From assembly GCA_028751875.1 (NCBI GenBank), contig CM054155.1, positions 51,926,535 through 51,990,534 on the forward strand: 64,000 nt of DNA. The letters are read 5' to 3'. A program made the position numbers and the translations under genes. This DNA is from Rapana venosa. Taxonomy: Eukaryota; Mollusca; Gastropoda; Neogastropoda; Muricidae. Under the pieces are notes generated by a model, which had not been told where the DNA came from, made no database searches, and saw only the letters and a program-made list of their open reading frames with translations. Shown here one piece after another: positions 31,725 through 44,800 of this stretch (its first letter is position 1; every line of letters begins with the position of its first letter).

Positions 31725-31820
31725 GGGGGGGGGGGGTCAAAGTTTTATTTCCACATTCAGAGAGATAGCTCTAGATATAGACAATCAGTTAAAGTCAATG
31801 TCAAAGAGAGACAGAGAGAG
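31060..31820. repeat. Tandem array with embedded (GA)n and (G)n tracts
   Basis: Four to five copies of a unit with TCAAAG, a short AT-rich part (ATTTATATTTTTACATTCAGAG), a GATAGATCTAGATC motif, AAAGCCAATATCAAAGTC and then a GA tract of variable length. GA tracts are at about 31170-31248, 31459-31513, and 31655-31720, with G26 at 31286-31311. Confidence 0.8.
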
Positions 31821-32167
31821 AGTCTCCTAACTCAAAGAAGTCTTTCTGTGATCTGCATGACGCTGAAAGTGCTGTTCTGTAATTAGGGCATCCTCCTTTA
31901 GTGAAGGCATTGCTCTTTGCATGTGTGATACACAAGGGATCTATCTTACTGCATGCCATGATCACTGTTCTCAAGCCTGGGCTACTTGTCTCCCAGATCT
32001 ATCTGCTCTGTAACAGCAGGAACCTGTTGTTATGCTGCATCTGCAATCTCCTCAATGATCTCTGTCCCAATCTGTCACTTGTTTCTGGAGTACAAGGCTT
32101 CTTGGATTATGACGTAAACGGAAAGGACAACTGAGCAGAATGAGCTTTATTATGAAGATGGCTTGTA

Positions 32168-33967
32168 ATAATAATAATAATAAATGGAATTTATAGAGAG
32201 CTATATCTTGCAATTACAAACCAGAGCGCTTCATTCAATCCGCTCCCACACATGCAACCAACAATGATTAACAATATTCCAACAAATCAAATGCACACAC
32301 ACACACACACACACAGGTTGTACATTTCAGAAGGGTGATGGAATTTTGGCTTTTAAAGGCAGGAACAGATATGAGATGAAACAAGAAGGAAAAATCTTAG
32401 GTTTGAAATAGGTATGATTTGAGGCTGGATTTAAAGCTGTCGTAAGTAGGCTTTCCACGAAGGGAGAGAGGGAGGTCATTCCAGATTGATGGACCAGAAA
32501 CAGAGAAAGAGCGACGGCTAACAGTGGATTGGTTGAATCTAGGTATTCATAAGCCCAGGGTATCTGCAGCAGAGCGGAGGGAACGAAAAGGAGTGTACAG
32601 GTGAAGACATTCACAGAGGTAGGAGGGTGCTGTCTTGTGTAGGCATTTGTAACAGAGGGTACTGATCTTGTACTTTACTCTCTGTGGCACAGGCAACCAG
32701 TGGAGAGATTGCAGGAGAGGAGAAATATGCTCAGATTTTTTCTTTTTGAGGACTAATCAAGCTGCAGAGTTTTGTATGCGTTGAAGGGAGTGGATAGATG
32801 ATGCTGGCAGACCAGTCAAAAGAGAATTACAATAGTCCAGACGTGAAAGAATAAGAGATGTGACAAGTTTGGATGTTGCATCAGTGGACAGGTACTTTCG
32901 GATTGCACTTATACGCCGTAATTGATAGTAGCAGGACTGGCAGGTCTGGGTGATGAATTTTTGCATAGTGTGTTGTAAATAACAACACCTAGATACTTAA
33001 CTGCAGTGGATAGCGGAACTGATGTATTGCCAAATTCTATTGAATCTGTTGTGATATAAAAGAGTTTGTGTTTGGTCCGTATAATCATGGCTTCGGTTTT
33101 ATCTGCATTTAGCTGTAACTTGTTTTGAATGTCTTGAAGGCAGAGTGACATATTTTCAAGAGAGAATGCAGATTTTCAGGGGTGTCACTGCTTTGAATCT
33201 GAGTCATCAGCATAGAAATGATGGTTGATCTGGTGACGGTTTATTATATACGAGAGTGGAACAGTGTAGAGAGTGAACAGGGCCCAGAACGGATCCTTTT
33301 GGGACTCCACATTCCAGTTTTGCAGGAATTGATTGAATTTTGTTTACTGTGACTGTCTGGAATCGGTCAGTGAGGTATGAACTAAACCAGGTAAGGGCTG
33401 CACCTTTGATACCAAACGTTTTTTGGAGACGGGAGAGAAGGATAGAGTGATCTATAGTGTCAAATGCTGCAGATAAGTCGAGAAGAGTGAGAAGGGAGAT
33501 TTTCCCTGAGTCAGAAGCATTTAGAAGCGTGTTTAACGTATGGACTAGGGTGGTTTCAGTGCTGTGGTTGACGCGATAGGCAGACTGAAATGCGGGGAGG
33601 AAACTATTTGAATGAAGATGGCTGTTGAGTTGTTTCAGAACTACTTTTTCAAGGACTTTGGAGATGAAAGGTAGGTTAGAAACAGGTCTGTAATTTTTCA
33701 GTATGTTAGGGTTGAGGTCGTGCTTTTTGAGTAGAGGTGTAACTATTGCAGTTTTGAGTTCAGATGGGAAAATTTCCGAAAGAAGAGATGAGTTTACAAT
33801 CTTCGTGATATAAGCAGGCATAGGATCAAGATCACATGATTTTATGGTCATTTCATTTAGAATTTTCCTGATTTCTTCCTCACTTTTTGGCTGAAAGGAA
33901 AGGAGAGGAGTGCCAGTGAATTGGGGATCAGGAGGTACAGGTTGGAATGGAGTCTGATCCAGTCTGT
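32168..33967 (-). mobile_element. L2/CR1-like LINE, 5'-truncated
   Basis: Minus-strand element with RT motifs typical of the Jockey superfamily (L2/CR1 side), then about 0.6 kb of 3' sequence ending in CTATAAATTCCATTTATT and (ATT)n at 32168-32183. The same family recurs at 57.1-59.2 kb, and its 3' end alone at about 41.0 kb and 42.1 kb. Confidence 0.8.
32757..33851 (-). pseudogene. L2/CR1-like reverse transcriptase, broken
   Basis: 33851-33207 reads an RT domain: KSCDLDPMPAYITKIVNSSL, PLLKKHDLNPNILKNYRPVS (RT motif 1), HSTETTLVHTLNTLL, LLDLSAAFDTIDHSILLSRL (catalytic palm Asp), WFSSYLTDRFQTVTVN, and ECGVPKGSVLGP. A deletion near 33280 follows. The FADD box is expected after 33240 and is damaged, being only hinted at as YADDS in another frame. 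33151-32909 continues with LQDIQNKLQLNADKTEAMII and YLGVVIYNTL, and 32966-32757 with the C-terminal TSLILSRLDYCNSLLTGLP. Multiple frameshifts: dead. Confidence 0.78.
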
Positions 33968-34279
33968 AGGCACCAATCAGTAAATCTTACCCCCCTGGGA
34001 TAGCCTACCAACTTAAGGACAAACTATGTACGGCCTCTGTACTTGGTCAAAGTGAGGCGCTTAGCCAATCAGTAGCATCAACGGAGAACTTCGGCGGAAG
34101 CTTAATTTTAGAGATGATACAAACGGCAGTTGCGATGCCGCACTGTTGGTTCAAAAACACGTTGTCCAGGATTTCTTTGCGTCCGTTGGGGCGCACTGCC
34201 CGCATCATTTTGCGGCAATTATGAAAAAAATGTGGGAATCCCGCAAGGGCGCACCCTAGATTCAACACTGATACATACA

Positions 34280-35615
34280 CAAACACCACATCTTTTCTGT
34301 CTCAAGATATGTGATTTCAACACACACACACACAAAAAAGAACCACCCCGAACAACCATGACACCCATCAAAACCAACCAACCCCACTCATCCCAAAAAG
34401 CACATATGATTCATTGAGTGCATCAGCCTTTGTTTGGTCCATACTCAAATTCCATGTCACTTTTTTATCAGCGCAAGACACACAAAAAGCTGTGAAGTCA
34501 GAAAGATTATTCATTTTTCATATCCAAGGTTTTAATTTTCTTTTTCATTAAATTCTTCTGTTTTACCTTGTTCTGTTCTGTGTTGAAATGTGCTGTTTAG
34601 AGACAAAACATGGATTTAACCTAACTGAAGTCTTTTTATATCCACTGATATTTTACGGCAACATTTTGCCAAGAACTGATATTTTGTTGCCATGGGTTCT
34701 TTTACCTGTGTTTTTCCCTCTTATTTACCAGATACCATACAGACCCCTACTCATCATCTAACAGCATAAGAATACTTGTATCTTAAGGGGATTTAAACCA
34801 TGGACCTCGTACTTCCTGGAGGTTACAACTACTGGGGTACACAAACAACATGAATTGATTTGAGAAGTATAACAGCAGGATCATGCACCATCTAGTACAA
34901 ACACTGTAATGTATGTACACTCTACATTTAATAATGAACCGGCAGCAGTAACAGTGAACTGAAAATCACAGATAACAAAATCAGGTCTGCAAGATATAAA
35001 CCCAGAATCATAAACATTACTTTTTGTTTCTAAAGTGTTTAAAACAAACATTCACACCGTGTGTGGCAAGGTAGTGAATTTTTTTAATATATCAGATTAA
35101 CAACAGCATTCATCCCTTTTTTTTTTCAACCATTCACAACCAGAAGGGGGGTCATAGGAATCCCAACAGAAAAATAAATGTCATTTGGGGAGAAAAAAAA
35201 TCAGACCCCAGACAACAAGAAGATAATATCAACTAACAAACAATTTGTACAGTGGTCTACAAAGAAAATAAACAAACATCATCTACTTCTTTTTTTCGTG
35301 TGTACAACTAACACTAAGAGGAGATAAAATCAACTGACCCACTGATTTAAAAGCATGAACACATAACTAAAGTGTATGAACAACGACTAACAAGTGCAAA
35401 CCACTAACACAATCCAAGGTATATAAATATATTAACAACTACCACCTTCCATAACAAACCAGGACTCTAAGTCAACAATGCACAACAAATGAAGAAAAAC
35501 CTCTTCACCACTGTAGGGTGAAAAACCTTTCATTCAATACTGTGGCAACAAAACAGGCAGGAGAGCTAAGGAAGTGAAGGGAACACAAGAAGAGGAAGAA
35601 GAGGAGGAGGACCCC
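34280..35615. other. No gene seen; presumably 3' UTR or flank of MPI
   Basis: AT-rich sequence between the TIR element and the MPI stop codon at 35616. On the minus strand this is downstream of the stop, so part of it is probably the MPI 3' UTR. I did not find a canonical poly(A) signal that I would commit to. Confidence 0.5.
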
Positions 35616-35873
35616 CTAGTAAAAAGCCTGCTGCTGAAGGTCATCAGGAACAGGCAAGAGCCCCGCGTATGCGCGGAACACCAGCATGCCGTCTTTGCTG
35701 CTGACGTGCACACTGACCTCCTGCATGGCGGCCATGAAGAAGACGGAGCCGGACCCCAGCTTCAGGGGCTGCTGCAGCGTCTCGTTCTTGGCATGGCCCT
35801 CCCCATGGATGACGATGCAGATGCTGGCACTGTCAATGGCACCGATTTGGAAGGAGTCCACTTCACCCGGTAC
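35616..35873 (-). CDS. MPI: MPI last coding exon
   Basis: 258 bp including the stop TAG at 35618-35616. Acceptor GGAACAG at 35874. It encodes VPGEVDSFQIGAIDSASICI, VIHGEGHAKNE, LQQPLKLGSGSVFFMAAMQE, VSVHVSSKDGMLVFRAYAGLL, and a short tail PVPDDLQQQAFY. It forms the C-terminal cupin barrel strand set of the enzyme; the FRAYAGLL end corresponds to the family's usual C-terminus, with about 12 extra residues. Confidence 0.93.
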   Translation of the reverse strand, partial: VPGEVDSFQIGAIDSASICIVIHGEGHAKNETLQQPLKLGSGSVFFMAAMQEVSVHVSSKDGMLVFRAYAGLLPVPDDLQQQAFY

Positions 35874-36729
35874 CTGTTCCGTCAGAGTGTGTCAGAATCT
35901 ATGCCACACAGCACATAAAGGAGGGGGTATCCACTTCAAACACACGTCAAAAAGGTAATGTCATTTGGGTTTTTTTTTGGATGGGGGCGGGTGTTGTTCT
36001 TCGGCTAGAGCTCAGAGGTTCACCAATGGTGATATTTTGTGTGTCACCGATGTTACCCACCATGAAGGTAGCTGCATTCCAACTTCGCGGATGGTGTCTG
36101 AACGTTGACACCTGTGAGCATGGTTTTTTTGTTGTTTTTTTTAAAAATTGTCATCTGGTCCTTGCAGCATGAAATGGCCTATTTTTCCCAATGGTGGAAT
36201 GTCAGGCATGGTACTTGAGGAAAATCTGAAATGGTTTGGGGTCCAGGGAGCATTGCCTCCTGGCAGGGTCAAGGGGCAGAGCCCCTTGGGGGGGTCAGGG
36301 GGCATTGCCCCCTGAAGCTGAAGGGTTTTCAGCAATTCTAGCCTGTAAAAAAGCCTCTCCTTGAACTTACTTCAGTTCGTCATACTAAGCAATTTCTGCC
36401 CTAAAAATAAGCTCTCCTAGAATGACTTTATCAGTCATTTCTTCACTCAAAGGAGGTTTTATACCCAAGTAATCACATAGCAAAAATGAGGACATATTTA
36501 GACAAATGTGCACTAACATAGATAGAGGAAGAAAGAAGGACAGACACAAGCAGATGGGGGGGAGGGGGGGGGGGGGGGGGGGGAGAGAGAGAGAGAGAAC
36601 TCTTAGAGTTCTCTGTCCCTGTTTCTCAGTCAGAGAGAGAGAGAGAGAGAGGGGGGGAGGGGGGTTGGGGAAGCACATGGAATAATACAAAAAATACATT
36701 GTGTGTGTGTGTGTGCGCGTGCGTGTGTT

Positions 36730-36760
<31 letters not shown>

Positions 36761-36856
36761 CAGAGAGAGAGAGAGACAGAGAGATAGAAAAAGAAAGAAA
36801 AAATGAGAGATGGAGAGAGATGGAGAGAGAGAGAGAGTGTCTATGTGTGTGTGTGT

Positions 36857-36893
<37 letters not shown>

Positions 36894-36946
36894 TGAGTGA
36901 GTGAGTGAGTGAGTGAGTGAGTGAGTGAGTGAGTGAGTGAGTGAGT

Positions 36947-37030
<84 letters not shown>

Positions 37031-38822
37031 AAAGAGAAAAATATAATCGTGGGTATGTGACATGAGTGTGAGAAAGAGTGAGACAGACAGAGATGGGGAG
37101 GGGGGTGCCCTCCCTGAAAAAGAAGGGGGAGGCTGCTCTGCCTGCTGATTGTTGCCTTCTGACCACAGGCAGGGCTGATGTGGAACAGCCAGTGAAAGTC
37201 CACCCCCCCCCCCCCCCCCCCCCATCCACTCTCCTCCTTCTACCGTCTTCCTACCATCTCCCTTCACACTAGGCTAGTCCCTCCCTTTCACAAAACCCAA
37301 TACCCACTATTGTTGATACACGTGGTCCCCTTTACTTGCTACCTAGGCTAGTGATGACTCATGATATAAAACAGAGAAGGGAAGTAATCCTTATGGAAGA
37401 GTTACATCCCTTGACCAGTATTGTGGGGTTTTGTTTTTTCTTCTTTTTCTTTTTACTTTTTTTTAATTTTCCTTTTTCGCGGATTTCCGTGAATTTGCAG
37501 AGATGTACCATGGCTAAACGTGTGTGCAAGATGTGCCATCACACACAGGACCTTGGTTTATAGCCCCATCCAAAGGACTTTTGCAGGGTGGAGTCCGTAC
37601 TGATGTTATGTCCAGGGTAAAATTCCCTAAAGCAGGCACCTCTGCGGTGCAGGCCTCTCTCTGCAACCCGATACTACTGACTTCAGTATTTTCAAGGCAA
37701 TTTTCAGCATTTTTCCCACCTCAATCAGCAAAACAATTGGCCAATTTTGCTGTTTGTGCATCTATATCTGCACCTTCACCTCATCCAACCCAATCCTGGC
37801 CTACTAGCATCACTTTGCATTTACTCCTCATTTTTCTTTGCTTGTATGTCAGTTTGGTCAGTTTGGTCAGTTTTTTCTGCAAATTTTACACCACAATACA
37901 ACATGGTGGAATGTGGTGTACATTTTGTGTGGTGTAGTGCAGCCCAGTGTAATGTAGTGTGGTGTAGTGCAGTGTAATGCAGTGCAGTGCAGTGCAGTCT
38001 TGTGCAATGCAGTGTAACAGTGGTGTATAAATGGGACCATCTATATGCTGTGATATCTTGTGAAACTGTACAGATCTGTCTCTGTGAGGTAAAAGAAGAA
38101 GAGTTTTTGCAGAATTATGCCACATATGTTCTTGCTCTCATGGGTTCATGCACACAGGATTTGGGTTTCTTTTCACATCTCATGCAAAAGGTCAACACAT
38201 CCAGATTATCACAGAAGGTCTGGTAAATTGACTGACACATAAAAATTTGTTTGTTTGTTTGGGGCTTCTTTGTTCCTCAGCTAGAGCTCCAAGGCTTACC
38301 AATGGCGAGATTATTGTGTGTGTATGGGACTGTTTTTGTCCCCCACCATTTGAATAGCTGCATTCCAACATCAAGGATGGTGTCTAAACATGACATGCAT
38401 TTTTGAAAAAACTGTCATCCATTCCCACTGGCACGTAATGGCCAACTCTTCCGAAAGGCAGGATGGGTTTTTAAGAGTGTGTGAAAGATTTTCTGTGTGC
38501 ATCTCAGTTTATAGTCTCATCCAACAGGACTTTGACATTCAGTTATGTTTTCTCATCAGACTAGGAAGAAAGGGCAAGGCTGGGAATTGAACCACAGAAC
38601 CTTACTATTTACTTGTTAGGCAGGTGAACGTCTTAACTGTCCTGCCACCTTCCTTCTTTTCCCAAAAAAAAAATCCTTCTACACATGATTAGAACAAAGG
38701 CAAACCCCCATCCTTCTTTTGAACAATCCTCCATGTGATGAGAACCAAGGCAAACTCCTCTCTAAAACATGACATGTCACCTCTATGCCCTAAGCAAGCT
38801 GAAGTTCCTGCAGTAGGCAACA

Positions 38823-38866
<44 letters not shown>

Positions 38867-41800
38867 AGCTGTCTGGTTCTCCCACGTTCAGCTACTCTCA
38901 GATTCTGTCCATTCCATCCCAGCCCAGCCCAAGTGGTGCTAATCATAGTATGAACTGACCACTCTTGGACTTGGTAAAAGGAAGGAGCACTCTAATTTTA
39001 GCACTGGCCTTGGACCCTTGATTGAGTTAGGCTGAATTTGCGTGTAGTGTGTACCTTGTATCCGCCAGCGCCTGGACTCCATCACAGTTCTTGATTAAAC
39101 CATTGATGCTGGGGGCAACAGCAAAGTGAGAGGCTATATGACCAGTGGCTTTCCCACTCAAGGAATTCCACTTTACAGTTTAGTCTTTAGTGATCGACTA
39201 TGACTCTGAATAGGAGGCTTGACTTGCACAGTCCTTATGTGCTGCAGCCCTGGGGGCTGGTTGGCCTTTGGAGAACATCTCCAACGCTGACTGTCCTTAT
39301 GCCCACTTGGCCGAGAGAGTGGGGATGTACTGTGGGCAAGGCATCTCCACTATAATCAAATTTCTGCCCAGTTTCCAAAACAGCAGCTGCCTCCTCTGCT
39401 GTTTTGGAGGTCATCGTCGGACACAACAGACAAACATACATACGTACCTTGTATCTGGTGACTCCAAAATCGGGCACATCTGGGCGGAAGATGGTGGAGC
39501 ACACCTGGTCTTGCTCATCCTCAATGCCCATGAACTTGGTGCAGTTGATGTGCCTTCCCTTGTAGTCCAGCATCTCCACCAGCGTGTGTCTGTCGATGAA
39601 CTTGTGGGTCAGCCCCGCCCGCACCACGTTGTCCGAGCACGCGCTGCACTCCATGCAATCTGAAAGCAGCCAGCCACAGGGGGCATGAGAGCATCAATCA
39701 CCTCAGGGTAGACAGCCGGGAGAGAACAGCAGGTATGGTCGGTGGAGCTATCAAACATCTATGGACTAAAATACATGCATGTCTTCTTTAACCAATAGTG
39801 TTAGACAAACCAACATTTATAATAAAACTGTTGATTAAAGAAGACAGGCACATATATTCACTACTAGATGATTTAGACAAGCCAATATTTATAATAAATC
39901 ACCTAGAAGTGAATAGACATGAAAACCCAAGTAGTGAAAAAAATGTGCTAGTACTAACAGTACATTAAAAAAAAACAAAAAAACTTTAAATTGATGCATG
40001 GCAGAGCCTCTCTGCTGAATCTTCTAAACTATGGCCAGAGTGGCACACAGAACAGCTGCAATGTAGATTTACCTGAGCGCAAATTTCAATAAATTAAACT
40101 ATGTTACAAGAATGGAAATCTTTTGGTTTACCATTTCTGGAAATAGCTGTCCGAGACAGAAACACACACACACACACACTCTTCCACAGACAAGTAATGA
40201 CTCACACAAACACTTTTCCAACAGTAAAAAGACATGGAAAATGATGATAAAACCAAAAAATAAATCTGTTGTTGTTGTTCCTTGACTAGAGCTCCAAAGT
40301 TCACCAATGGTGCAATTTTTGTGTATGCGACCATGTTTACCCCCCATTATTACGTAGCCACGTTCCAACTTCGGGGATAGTGTATAAATATGAAACCTGT
40401 GTGCATGTGTTTTCCTTTCAATAAAAAAAACAATGCCATCAGTTCCTACTGGCACGAAATGGCCTACTCTTCTGAAAGGTGGAACAGGTTTTTAATGCAT
40501 GCACAAAGATGTTCTGCACGCATTTGGCTTTTTTTTTTCTTCCTTGAGCTCCAAGAATCACCAATGGTGAGATTTTGAGTATGTGACTGTTTTTGCCCCT
40601 CACCATCAAGGTAGCCGCATTCGGAATTCTGGAATATTTGGTATATAACATTCAGTTTGATTTTCTCGTCCAAAGGGGAAGAAAGGGCAAAGCTGGGAAT
40701 CGAACCCAGAATCTCCCAGTTTACTTGTTAGGCAGGTGAACATCTTAACCATCCTGCCCCCTTAAGAGTCTGATGGATGCAATAGCCAGGTGGTTAAGAC
40801 TATTCAACCTCAATCCCATGGGTCCATAAAGTTGTGGATTTAAATCTCGGCAGCATCTGGTGAAGTAAGGGTGAGGAACATTATGATCTCCCAGGTCAAC
40901 TTCAAATGCATACCTTCCAGTACCATAATTCCCTTTGGGTTTACACTCATGCAGAGGATCAAATATGCATGTTAAAGATCCCGTAGTTCATAATAATAAT
41001 TATAATGTATGGAATTTATATAGTGCTAAATCTTGTAAAGCAACACATCAAAGCGCTTGTTATTTTATTTTAATTTTTTTATCGAGGATAATGGAATAAG
41101 CACTCATGTGCTTTTTTACATCCAGTCCCCATGCGTATGCGGTTTTGTAAATTTTGTCATCTGTTCCCACCGGCACACAATGGCCTACTCTTTTGAAAAG
41201 CAGAACAGGATTTAACGTGTGCGCAAGATGTTCTGCATGCGTTCGCACACGGGGCCTCGGTTTATAGTCTCATGTCAGCATTCGGTGGGTTACAGAATCA
41301 TGAATATACCCAGCATATATCCCCAGAGTCAGAATGCAGCTACTTTCATGGTGGACAAAAACGGACACATACGCAAAATGTCACCATTGGCAAACCACGG
41401 AGCTCTAGTCGAGGAACAAACAACAACAAAAAGGAAAAAGAAAGAAAATACAAGAAAAAAGAAAAGAAAAAGTTTGAAGCAGAGGAGCAGGGCTGAGCTG
41501 ACCTCCAGACAGATAGGCGTGGGGCATGTTGGCCTCCAGGAACATGGCCTCTCCAGGCTGCAGCCGCACCACATTCAGGAAGTACACGCAGAACGCCCCG
41601 ATGTCACCCGGAAACTCCTTGTCCAGTTTCAGGATGATCTCCCCTTCCACTTTCGCCAGGTCATTCTGGTCCTGCCGTTCCTCTGCATTCAAAAAATAAA
41701 AATTTTAAAAATGCATGAAGGTGGCTGACATGTCTGAACTTATACAGGAAAAGAAGAAATGTGTTAAAATTGGGACATGTCTGAACTAGGAAAAGGAATG

Positions 41801-44800
41801 CGTTTAAATATATAACATATCTAAACTAAAAGGGAAAAGAATGTGTTGAAACAGGTAAAGAAAAGGTTGTGTCAATACAAAGGAATATTTTGAATAATAA
41901 GGCAAAAGAAGGAATATGTGAACACATGTGACACGTCTGAAGTATGAAGATAAGTGACAATTAGAACAAAAAGGGAAAATGTATATGTCAAGACTGGTGG
42001 CAAGTTTTGATAAGGTAAAACTGAATTCCACTTGTCTACTCAAGTAACAAATTTGAATCATCACATGGGAGCTGAAATTAATAATAATAATAATAATAAC
42101 AATAATAAATGGAACTTATATAGCACTATATCTTGCAAAGACAAATCAAAGTTACACAGTAATAGACTATAGAGTATCCATGTGTACACACACACACACT
42201 TTATCAACCCTTTCATCAAACCATTTATTTTTTATCGAGCCATTCATCTTTCATCAACACTTTTATTAATAAGACAAGTCATCTAGACAAGGAAACAAGA
42301 ATTTCCAGTCTACTTCCAAGACTCATATTATTGAAGTCCCTCTTCAGTCTTCCATCAACTCAATTGTTTTAACAGATAGATGCATAACCCACTCACTAAA
42401 CACAAGCTTAAATTTCTTTATCTTCTTTGTTGAACACTCAGACAACAACTATTGTTGTCTGTCATATGAGCGAAAATGCGTGACACTGCTGTTAAGTGCC
42501 TGACAACTCAGACCCTGCACTTCTGACTTCGGCATGGGAGAGAACTGTTATCTTTTATCCCTAGTAGCACGGCTCCAGAACACTCTGGTAATGACAGATC
42601 TGAGCTATGTGGCAAATCCCAGAATATTCCGGGATCGTAATTGAAAGCTCACTTTTGTTTCCAAAGGTCAGCCAATGAATGTTAAGGCTGTTGTAGGGCT
42701 GCAGAAAGGGGTGAAGGTTGTTCAACACACACAAGCAACGAAGATTCTGATTGGTTTAGAGTGTTTTTGTGTTTTTTTCAGACCAGCTGAGATCGTCTTC
42801 AAGAAAACTGGCGGCCAGCGTTTGTGCCATAATTTCTTAAGCATTTTTCGAGCTTTTTTACAATATTGACAGCAAGGAGGAGTTTTAAAGACTGGATTTG
42901 GTTGAAATAAACAATGAGAGAGGCGATGAGGTAAGAATAGTGGAATATTTTTTTTAAAACTTGGTAAAAATTTATCGCAATCTGACTGAATTGAGTGGCG
43001 CTAATTTTGCTGGATTTCTTCGCTACTTGGCAATTTCGACGTCACAGATCATTTTACTTTATTTTGCCGCAATGAGGCTTTAAAATAATTGTTGAGTCAA
43101 ATCAATATGCTGCTGAGTACTCTGCATCACATGAAATTAAGCGATCATTGTATTTTCATCATAGAAAGCCACCACTTCACACATTCTGCCATGACGGTTG
43201 CGATTTCCTTTTAACCTTTTTCTTTAACTTTTTTCTAAGTTTAAATTTTACAAACCCATAAAAGTGATACCAAACCCCTTTTTTTTTCAAAACTAATGTT
43301 TTGGAGATAGTTAAATTTTCCGATCCTTACAAATTTTTCAACCCCAACAACCAAATTCTTAAACATGTTAAAAACGAAACCCGAGCCCTGTGGCGCAACA
43401 GTGACATAGGCACACAAAAATTTTTTTTTGGTTTTTTACATTCTAAAAAACCCTACTTTTGGGGTTTAAAAATTTACATCATCAACCCCTGACCTTTTTT
43501 GGCGGGGTTGGGGAACACAAAAACGATGCCGTGGAAGCCTTTTCCTCCTTTTCGGTCCCCCCCGGCTGCGCATAGTTCCGAGTTTATTCTTTTCCCGGCC
43601 ATTCTTTTGTTTTTGGCCATCCAAGATTTTTTTTTGTTCCTTTCCCCTTTCTTTCCCCCCTTTCGAGGGTTTCCCGGAAATTTTTGGGGTTTTTTCTTTT
43701 TGTTGGGGGTGGGGAGAGGCCCCCAAAACCCTGGGCAGCTTTTTTTTGTCTTGTACATGGGGGGGAAGGGGGTTTCCTTTTGGACCCCCCAGCCTTGGTT
43801 TTTTTGGGCTCTTAAAAATTCATTGGTCCTTTTTGGGGTTTTCCTTTTCCAGGATTTCCCCCGGGATTTTTTTTTAGGCATTTTTTTCAAATTTAAAATG
43901 GATTTGCTTTGCGTTTTTAAACATTTAATGTCCAAAATTTCACTTCCTACAGCAGGAGCTGAATTTAGGGCTTTTGTTGCTTTAAATTTTATTGGGAAAG
44001 GGGTCTCTTTTTTTTCCATTTTTTTGATTTTGTCATGGAAATGTTGCCCCTGGCTATTTTGACCTTTTATTTTGTCGTCGATTGCCCGTCCTTTGTTATG
44101 TTAAACGCCAAGGTATTTAAAAAACGTTTACCTCCTCCTTTGTTGGCCGTTTATTGTAAATTTTCAAGTTTAAAAGGGCCCAAGTCCAAAAAAAAATTTA
44201 AAAATCCCCTGAAGGGGAAATTACAATACGGGCAGGAAAATTTAATTTCAACCCCCAAAATCAATTTTGCAGTGGGGTTCCCGTTTCTTTTAAAAAGTAC
44301 TTTTTTTTTCTTTTTCCAGCCCCAAACCCCATCCCTTTTGCTCCCGCCTAATTTTCAAGTCTATTTTTAAAGATCTTTCAGTCTGTGTTACTTCCGGCCC
44401 ATGAAGGGCAAGTCTTTGGGAAAAACCCCAAGTTGTTGGGGGGTTTTGCCGCCCTTTGGGGGATGGGAAGTGGGAAAACAGGGAGGGTCTCTCTCATAAT
44501 GTTTTCCAATAACAGATTAAAAAAGGGGGTTTGGAAAATAACAGGCATCCTTGTCTTACCCCAAAATTTGGTTTTTAAGTAGTCTTTGGAAACCCGATTT
44601 TTTCAGAAGGACGCAAATGCCTTGGTGTTTTTTTAAATTTCTTGAATGGTTTTCAAATAATCCCTTTTTCAATGCCCAAAAAATTCGAAAACCTTTCCCC
44701 CAAGGGCCTTTGTGCCAAAAATTTTCCCGTTTTGGGAAAGGCCCTTTTGAAGTCGGGTGAAATTTGGGGGAACAGGGTTTTCTGATGTTGAAGATTTTTT

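Larger units (their letters stand above)
30756..34271. mobile_element. Putative hAT-like TIR element with 8-bp duplication, disrupted by repeats and a LINE
   Basis: The left end reads TCGGTGTTGATTCTAGG and the right end, read inward, TCAGTGTTGAATCTAGG: 15 of 17 identical. TACATACA flanks both ends exactly (30748-30755 and 34272-34279). 8-bp duplications are typical of hAT (also P) elements; no transposase was seen, so the family is inference. Inside are a purine-rich tandem array (31.06-31.82 kb) and an L2/CR1-like LINE (32.17-33.97 kb). The duplication sequence is low-complexity, which weakens the case slightly. Confidence 0.6.

Noticed and set aside
36626..37267. 213- and 199-codon minus-strand frames
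   Set aside because: Ser-Leu, Thr-His and Leu-Thr-His-Ser repeats come from GA, GT and GAGT microsatellites.
40690..40763. tRNA gene
   Set aside because: The A and B boxes are good, but the cloverleaf and acceptor stem are not convincing and a SINE body follows; taken as a SINE head.
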